64,000 nt of DNA from the NCBI GenBank assembly GCA_002699145.1, contig PABK01000054.1:1-64000 (forward strand), in the 5' to 3' direction. The notes beneath the pieces are model-generated. The model did no database searches. It was not told the origin of the DNA and saw only the letters and a program-made list of their open reading frames with translations. This document shows, piece by piece, positions 58,898-64,000 of the stretch (position 1 is the first letter of the stretch; each line of letters starts with the position of its first letter). Both the position numbers and the translations under genes were made by a program. This stretch comes from Halioglobus sp. GTDB lineage: Bacteria > Pseudomonadota > Gammaproteobacteria > Pseudomonadales > Halieaceae.

Positions 58898-60394
58898 TCA
58901 AGGTACGAAGGAGCCGGGCTTCTGCCGCTGGGGGAATTCCTCGAAGGTGGCCTTGAATTTGGCGACCTTGTACATGGCCGGAGCTACCAGGAACAGGTGC
59001 TCTGCCGCCCACTGGTTATAGCCCGCGCCTTCAACGTCCATTCGCTCGAAGGGGTCCATGCGCAGGTTGAACACCTTCGGCAGGCGCAAATCCTTATAGG
59101 GGTTGCGCCAAACATCAAAGCCGTGGGCAGTCTGCTCGCGGAACAGCATTTTGTAATCGCCGTCACGGATCGCCACCACGTCACCTGTATCGGAGGAGTA
59201 GATGAATTCAGTGCGCGGACCCTTTTTCTCCTTGCCGAGGAAGTAGGGCAGGAAGTTGTGGCCGTCCAGGTGCACCTTGTAGGAATTGCCACCAACCCGC
59301 TTGCCGTTTTTCAACTCCTCGATGATGTTGTCGTTGCCGGCCGCAGCCATCAGTGTGGGCAGCCAGTCCATCATGGCGATGATCTCATTGGAGATCTGGC
59401 CCGACTCGATCTGCGCCGGCCAGCGCACCATCATCGGCACCCGGTAGCCGCCTTCCCAACTGCTGTTTTTCTCGCCCTTGTAGGGGGTGTAGCCACCGTC
59501 CGGCCACAGAGCCAACTCGGCGCCGTTGTCGGTGGAGTACATGACAATGGTGTTGTCGGCGATGCCCAGTTGGTCAAGCTTTTCCAGCAACTGGCCTACA
59601 TGGCCGTCGTGTTCTACCAGCCCGTCGGCGTACAGACCCTGGCCGGTCACCCCATCTGATTCGGGTTTGAGGCGGGTCCACACATGCATGCGGGTAGCGT
59701 TGAACCAGACGAAGAAGGGCTTGCCTGCCTCGTGGGACTTGTCGATGAATTTCAGGGCCGCCCCGAGAAACTCTTCGTCAACGGTTTCCATGCGCTTTTT
59801 TGTCAGCGGGCCGGTGTCCTGTATCTTGCCGTCGGAATAGCTGTGGATCACGCCACGGGGCCCGAACATCTTCTTGAATTCAGGATCTTTGGGATAGTTC
59901 GGGTGCTCAGGCTCATCCTCAGCATTAAGGTGGTACAGGTTGCCGAAAAATTCATCGAAGCCGTGGTTGGTGGGCAGGTGTTCATCCCGGTCACCCAGGT
60001 GGTTCTTGCCGAACTGGCCGGTAGCGTAACCCAGGGGCTTGAGCAGGGTGGCGATAGTGGGGTCCTTGTCGGACATGCCTTCTTTCGCCCCCGGCAGGCC
60101 CACCTTGGTGAGGCCGGTGCGCAGGGGGTGTTGCCCTGTGATAAAGCCGGCGCGGCCCGCAGTGCAGCTCTGGTCACCGTAGGAGTCGGTGAAGATGATG
60201 CCATCGGCAGCGATCTTGTCGATATTGGGTGTTTGGTAACCCATGCGGCCCATATTGTAGGCGCTGATGTTGTAGGGGCCGATATCGTCGCCCCAGATAA
60301 TCAGGATATTGGGTTTTTCCGCGGCCAGCGCGGCCGGGACAAAGGAGAAGATCAGGCAGAAGAATGCCACTGGAATACTGGTCAGGTTTTTCAT
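58898..60394 (-). CDS. secreted sulfatase, arylsulfatase-like
   Basis: The 498-residue protein has a signal peptide (MKNLTSIPVAFFCLIF, cleavage near ALAAE) and the sulfatase fold: metal aspartates D36-D37 in IIWGDDIGP, and the formylglycine site at C77 in QSCTAGRAGF. The motif is C-x-A-x-R instead of the commoner C-x-P-x-R. A lysine-histidine pair follows in FGKNHLGD. The C-terminal part has MYSTDNGAEL with the second metal site. It probably removes sulphate from aromatic or polysaccharide esters in the periplasm. The start at 60394 is used because the longer frame lacks a signal. Confidence 0.92.
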   Translation of the reverse strand: MKNLTSIPVAFFCLIFSFVPAALAAEKPNILIIWGDDIGPYNISAYNMGRMGYQTPNIDKIAADGIIFTDSYGDQSCTAGRAGFITGQHPLRTGLTKVGLPGAKEGMSDKDPTIATLLKPLGYATGQFGKNHLGDRDEHLPTNHGFDEFFGNLYHLNAEDEPEHPNYPKDPEFKKMFGPRGVIHSYSDGKIQDTGPLTKKRMETVDEEFLGAALKFIDKSHEAGKPFFVWFNATRMHVWTRLKPESDGVTGQGLYADGLVEHDGHVGQLLEKLDQLGIADNTIVMYSTDNGAELALWPDGGYTPYKGEKNSSWEGGYRVPMMVRWPAQIESGQISNEIIAMMDWLPTLMAAAGNDNIIEELKNGKRVGGNSYKVHLDGHNFLPYFLGKEKKGPRTEFIYSSDTGDVVAIRDGDYKMLFREQTAHGFDVWRNPYKDLRLPKVFNLRMDPFERMDVEGAGYNQWAAEHLFLVAPAMYKVAKFKATFEEFPQRQKPGSFVP

Positions 60395-60585
60395 TATTTC
60401 ACCTCGCGTATCTAACCGAATGCGTAAGATAACGCATTCAAACAGAAGCGAAGCCCGTGTTGGCCAAAAGGGCAACATTTTTGTTTCTTCGGTTTGCTTG
60501 TAGCTCCATGCCCTATGTAGCATCCGCAATTCGTTGCGGAGCGGGCTCGGGAAGCGAGGCGCGCCGTAGGTGAGCCCCTACACGC

Positions 60586-61602
60586 TTACTCCACCCCTTT
60601 TTCCCGACGGTAGTCGCGGGGTGACTTGCCGGTCCAGCGGCGGAAAGCCCGGGTAAAACTGCTGGTATCGTTAAAGCCCAGCATAAAGCTCATCTCGGTG
60701 ATGCTCACCCTGGATTGTTCCATATAGTCCAGTGCGAGGGACTTTCGCACCTGGTTCAGCAGGTCCTGGAAGCTGGATTCCCGCGCCGCCAGCTTTTGCT
60801 GCAGTGCACTTGGGCTCATGGCCAGTTCGCTGGCCACCTGTTGTTTGGTACAGTTTTCCGACGGTAGTTTCTGCAAGATGACGCGCTTGACCCGGTTGAC
60901 GATGTCCTCCGCGTCCAGTGCGGAAATATAGCTTTGCAGGATCTTGTCGTGTTCACTGGCAATCTCGCGGTTACCGCCCCGTAGCGGAATGTCCATGACA
61001 GCCTGGTCCATGCAGATTTCACAAGTGGTGGTGTCGAATGTCACTGGAACGTGAAAGCTTGTCGTATACAGGTCTTCGTAGCCCTCTGGTCGGGGGCGTG
61101 CGAGCGAGACTGAAATAGGCGCAAAATCGGGTAGGTAGATCATCCGAAAAACGCGGATGAGGAATGCGTTCCAGGTGTCGATGGTTTCATAGGCGACACC
61201 GTCCGCGATCTCCTCCAGAACCAGGCAGTAACGATCTTCAGACTCATCAATGCGATAAACGCCCTGGTTACTGGCTATGCGGAAATAGTAGACCAGCCTT
61301 TCACAAGCATCCCGCAGGCTCGAACTGGCCAACAGGGCATAGCCCAGGGCATGCACGTTGGAGGGGTGCAGGAAGCGCGCTACGGTGAGACCAAATGCGG
61401 GGTTTCCGGTGGATTTGACAGACTCACGGAACAGGGTGGCCATCTGGGCCGTGGTATAGCGTTCAAGGGGATCCTGGCTCGGGGTGTCACTCAAGCCTGC
61501 CGCCCTGAATACTTCCGAAGCGTCGAAGCCATTTGCTTCCAGCGCCATATGAATCGCCATGGTATAGGACGCGATCGTAGTGGCCGAGGTGGTCTCGCTC
61601 AT
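60586..61602 (-). CDS. AraC family transcriptional regulator
   Basis: The 338-residue regulator has an N-terminal arabinose-binding-like domain (to about residue 215) and a C-terminal AraC DNA-binding pair of helix-turn-helix motifs, with SITEMSFMLGFNDTSSFTRAF and FRRWTGKSPRDYRRE at the end. It is divergent from the aldehyde dehydrogenase/alcohol dehydrogenase genes across a 235-base gap, so it probably controls them. The effector is unknown. Confidence 0.92.
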   Translation of the reverse strand: MSETTSATTIASYTMAIHMALEANGFDASEVFRAAGLSDTPSQDPLERYTTAQMATLFRESVKSTGNPAFGLTVARFLHPSNVHALGYALLASSSLRDACERLVYYFRIASNQGVYRIDESEDRYCLVLEEIADGVAYETIDTWNAFLIRVFRMIYLPDFAPISVSLARPRPEGYEDLYTTSFHVPVTFDTTTCEICMDQAVMDIPLRGGNREIASEHDKILQSYISALDAEDIVNRVKRVILQKLPSENCTKQQVASELAMSPSALQQKLAARESSFQDLLNQVRKSLALDYMEQSRVSITEMSFMLGFNDTSSFTRAFRRWTGKSPRDYRREKGVE

Positions 61603-61837
61603 CCTCTTGGAAATTCCTCGTTATCAGTATCTCATCACCGCACACTGCAGGATAACAACTTGAAAAAAAAAGAAAAAGACCTTTTGTTCAGAGCCTGGTT
61701 CGGCACAGGGGGAGGTATAACAGGTGGCACGCTCTGACAGTTTTACCGGGTTATTTGTTTTTAGGGCCAAGTAGTGTGTCCGGCTTGGGTTTAGCCTACA
61801 CAACGAATAACACACCAATCTCCAGAGAGAGGTCTAC

Positions 61838-63343
61838 GTGAGCATCCCCACCCAGAACCACATCATTAACGGAGAGTTTGTTTCTCCTTCTTCCGGCCAG
61901 TATTTAGATCTCATTGATCCCGTTATGGGGCAGGTGATCGGCAAGGCCGCCGCCGGTAACAGTGCAGATGTCGATAGGGCTGTGGCAGCGGCAAGCGAGG
62001 CATTCAAGAGCTGGAAAAATACCGCTACCAGTGAAAGGGCCAATATCATTGCCCGTATGGCGCTGGTGCTGGGGGCCAATATGGAGGAATTGCTGGGCCT
62101 TGAAGCCAAGTGTACCGGGCTGTCGGTGACCCGTCTGCAGGGTTTTGATATCCCCGCAGTGATGCAGTTTGTGCAGATATTCTCGGAGAACCTGGAGAGC
62201 TATCCATTCGTCGAGTACCCCCCGGTGCGTGCTGTACCCGAAGCCCACGATGTGAAAATCGTCAAGCAGCCCCTTGGGGTTTGCGGCCTGATTACCGCCT
62301 GGAACGGCCCCCTGTTCCTGGCCTTCCTGAAAATGCTGCCGGCGATTGCCGCGGGCAATACTGTGATCATCAAGCCTGCCGAGACTGCGTCTCTGGCGGT
62401 AGTTCGGGCAATGGAGCTGATACAGGACCTGCTGCCCCCGGGTGTCGTCAACGTGGTGACTGGGCTTGGGCCGGACGTGGGAGCCGCCCTGTCTTCCCAC
62501 CCGGGGATTGCCAAGATTTCTTTCACCGGCTCTGGTCGCACCGGTGCCATGATCCAGAAAGAAGCCGCCGATACCATGAAGCGGGTGACCCTGGAACTGG
62601 GCGGCAAGGGCCCCGGCGTCGTACTGCCTGATGCGCCGATTGAACTGACGGCCAGGGGGGCGACCTACGGCTTCCTGCTGGGCTCGGGGCAGATCTGCAT
62701 ATCCGGCACCCGTCTGTTTGTTCACGAGTCCATACACGATGAACTGGTGGCGCGCATGGCGGAACTGGCCGGTAAGATGAAGGCCGGCAGCCAGTTCGAC
62801 CCGGCAACCACCCTGGGCCCCATGGCCTATCGAGCGCACTACGAGCGAGTGCTGGGTTATATCGAATCCGGTAAGGCCGAAGGCGCCCAAGTCGCCTGTG
62901 GTGGCGGGCCGCTGTCGGTAGAAGAGTTCCCCGACTCAATGTTCGTACAGCCCACCATCTTCACTGATGTTACCCCCGATATGAAAATCTACAACGAGGA
63001 GATCTTTGGCCCGGTGCTATCGGTTATCAAGTACAGCGATGTCGAAGACGCCATCGATATGGCCAACGACAGTTGTTATGGGCTGTCCGCAGGTGTCTGG
63101 ACCGGTGACCCCATTGCCGCCCAGTCCGTCAGTCACCGCCTGGAAGCGGGCACCGTGTGGGTCAACGATTGGCATGCCATCAGCGGTGATATGTCCTTCG
63201 GCGGTATCAAGCAGAGTGGTTACGGACGGGAGATCAATATCGCGTCCATGGAAGGCTACCTGGAAACCAAAAACTATGTGACCAGTTTCGAGACTGACCC
63301 GAATGCCAAGGCCATGTATGGCCTGGTGCATCGCAGCGTCTGA
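61838..63343 (+). CDS. NAD(P)-dependent aldehyde dehydrogenase
   Basis: The 501-residue enzyme oxidises an aldehyde to a carboxylate. FTGSGRTGAMI is the nucleotide-binding loop, LELGGKGP at about residue 252 contains the general base glutamate, and GSGQICISGTR at about residue 286 holds the catalytic cysteine. The start is a GTG with an AGAGAGG site. It is followed 35 bases later by an iron-containing alcohol dehydrogenase, so the pair would take an alcohol through the aldehyde to the acid. The AraC regulator is divergent. Confidence 0.95.
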   Translation: MSIPTQNHIINGEFVSPSSGQYLDLIDPVMGQVIGKAAAGNSADVDRAVAAASEAFKSWKNTATSERANIIARMALVLGANMEELLGLEAKCTGLSVTRLQGFDIPAVMQFVQIFSENLESYPFVEYPPVRAVPEAHDVKIVKQPLGVCGLITAWNGPLFLAFLKMLPAIAAGNTVIIKPAETASLAVVRAMELIQDLLPPGVVNVVTGLGPDVGAALSSHPGIAKISFTGSGRTGAMIQKEAADTMKRVTLELGGKGPGVVLPDAPIELTARGATYGFLLGSGQICISGTRLFVHESIHDELVARMAELAGKMKAGSQFDPATTLGPMAYRAHYERVLGYIESGKAEGAQVACGGGPLSVEEFPDSMFVQPTIFTDVTPDMKIYNEEIFGPVLSVIKYSDVEDAIDMANDSCYGLSAGVWTGDPIAAQSVSHRLEAGTVWVNDWHAISGDMSFGGIKQSGYGREINIASMEGYLETKNYVTSFETDPNAKAMYGLVHRSV

Positions 63344-63378
63344 GTAAACCGGTCGATCACCCTGAGAGGATAAAAACG

Positions 63379-64000
63379 ATGTCCAGCACTGGCGCATTTC
63401 AATACTGGCAGCGGAGCATGATCCACGCGGGTCCCGGCACTGTCATTCGCCTGCCCGGCCTGTTCAGCGGCCTGGGTAGTAAAAACGTTCTCCTGGTCAG
63501 TGACCAGGGCCTGAAAGATGTGGGAATTGTCGACAAGGTCGCGGCCCTGTTTGACGAGCAACGCGGTCCTGGCGGAGTTCGCCTGGCGAGCGTGTTTACC
63601 GATACCGCACCGGATGCGGAATCCGGTTGTATCGACGAGTGTCTGAAGATGGCGCGGGCTACCGGCGCCGATGGCCTGCTGGCCGTGGGTGGCGGTAGCG
63701 TACTCGACTCGGTGAAGTTGGTAAAGCTCGCCATGTACTCCGGGGTAGACAGCGTGGCCCAGTTGTTGAAGTCGCCGGTGAAGATGATGCACTGGCCGGA
63801 AGTGCAGTATATGGGCGTACCGCATATCTCGGTGCCCACTACTGCCGGTACCGGCGCTGAAGTGACCAACGGTGCTGTGATTTACAACAAGGATCTGGGC
63901 ATCAAGCACCTGATCGTAAGCCACTACCTGGAGTCGGATATCGCGGTACTGGATGCGCACATGACCACCGGCCTGCCGCCCATGCTGACCGCCGCCACCG
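63379..64000 (+). CDS. iron-containing alcohol dehydrogenase (partial)
   Basis: The gene runs past the window end; 207 residues are visible. It belongs to the group III Fe-dependent alcohol dehydrogenases: AVGGGSVLDSVK is the NAD-binding G-G-G-S motif, and VPTTAGTGAEVT is the conserved loop near the active site. The iron ligands lie further downstream outside the window. GAGAGGA precedes the ATG. It probably supplies the aldehyde to the preceding dehydrogenase. Confidence 0.92.
   Translation, partial: MSSTGAFQYWQRSMIHAGPGTVIRLPGLFSGLGSKNVLLVSDQGLKDVGIVDKVAALFDEQRGPGGVRLASVFTDTAPDAESGCIDECLKMARATGADGLLAVGGGSVLDSVKLVKLAMYSGVDSVAQLLKSPVKMMHWPEVQYMGVPHISVPTTAGTGAEVTNGAVIYNKDLGIKHLIVSHYLESDIAVLDAHMTTGLPPMLTAAT

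Overview
The window looks like chromosomal DNA from a GC-rich marine gammaproteobacterium, most likely of the Halieaceae (OM60/NOR5) type or a close relative. That placement is inferred from gene content and gene order, not from a phylogenetic marker. Two blocks follow the gene order of Pseudomonas near its replication origin: dsbA, cytochrome c4, cytochrome c5, engB, polA (16.4-21.8 kb), and hemF/aroE, tsaC, purE, dprA, LysM protein, def, fmt, rsmB, trkA, then glyQ-glyS (32-47 kb). A third block is a cytochrome c oxidase operon (22.5-30.4 kb). No tRNA, rRNA or CRISPR array was found.

Layout. 0-6.5 kb is accessory: the right end of an IS66-type element, a DUF1971 gene, a GrpB-like nucleotidyltransferase, a DMT transporter, a PadR regulator with a clear operator, a membrane-anchored carotenoid oxygenase, and several small membrane or secreted proteins. 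6.6-16.4 kb is metabolic: ilvD, a lipoprotein, a GGDEF diguanylate cyclase, leuA with a divergent Lrp-type regulator, a short-chain dehydrogenase, a Bcr/CflA efflux protein and a cysteine synthase. 16.4-22.5 kb holds dsbA and two periplasmic cytochromes, then engB and polA converging on a structured intergenic region that probably encodes a small RNA at the Spot 42/ErsA position. 22.5-30.4 kb is a leftward operon for a caa3-type oxidase (coxB with a fused cytochrome c domain, coxA, ctaG, coxC, SURF1, a thioredoxin-like protein, ctaB, SCO); the DUF2909 gene lies inside the cluster on the opposite strand. The usual ctaA gene is missing from this operon. 30.6-47.4 kb is housekeeping: translation start and tRNA modification, haem and shikimate steps, K+ uptake, glycyl-tRNA synthetase. 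47.5-52.6 kb has rmuC, a PEP-CTERM protein, and a SulP transporter with a universal stress protein.

53-64 kb is a mosaic accessory region. It contains a VOC protein with a divergent LysR regulator, an IS256-like scar, an intact IS21-family element that cuts a DUF445 gene and an unrelated gene on its other side, a degraded ketoacyl-ACP synthase III, a sulfatase, an AraC regulator, and a divergent aldehyde dehydrogenase/iron alcohol dehydrogenase pair that runs off the window.

The most unusual non-coding signals are clusters of GTTAC/GTAAC words before two unrelated small secreted proteins (5.9-6.1 kb and 22.0-22.2 kb). One of these clusters contains a perfect 16-bp palindrome. Others are the multi-hairpin region between polA and engB and the long leader of the SulP gene. 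No single new multi-gene defence or metabolic system could be shown from the sequence alone.
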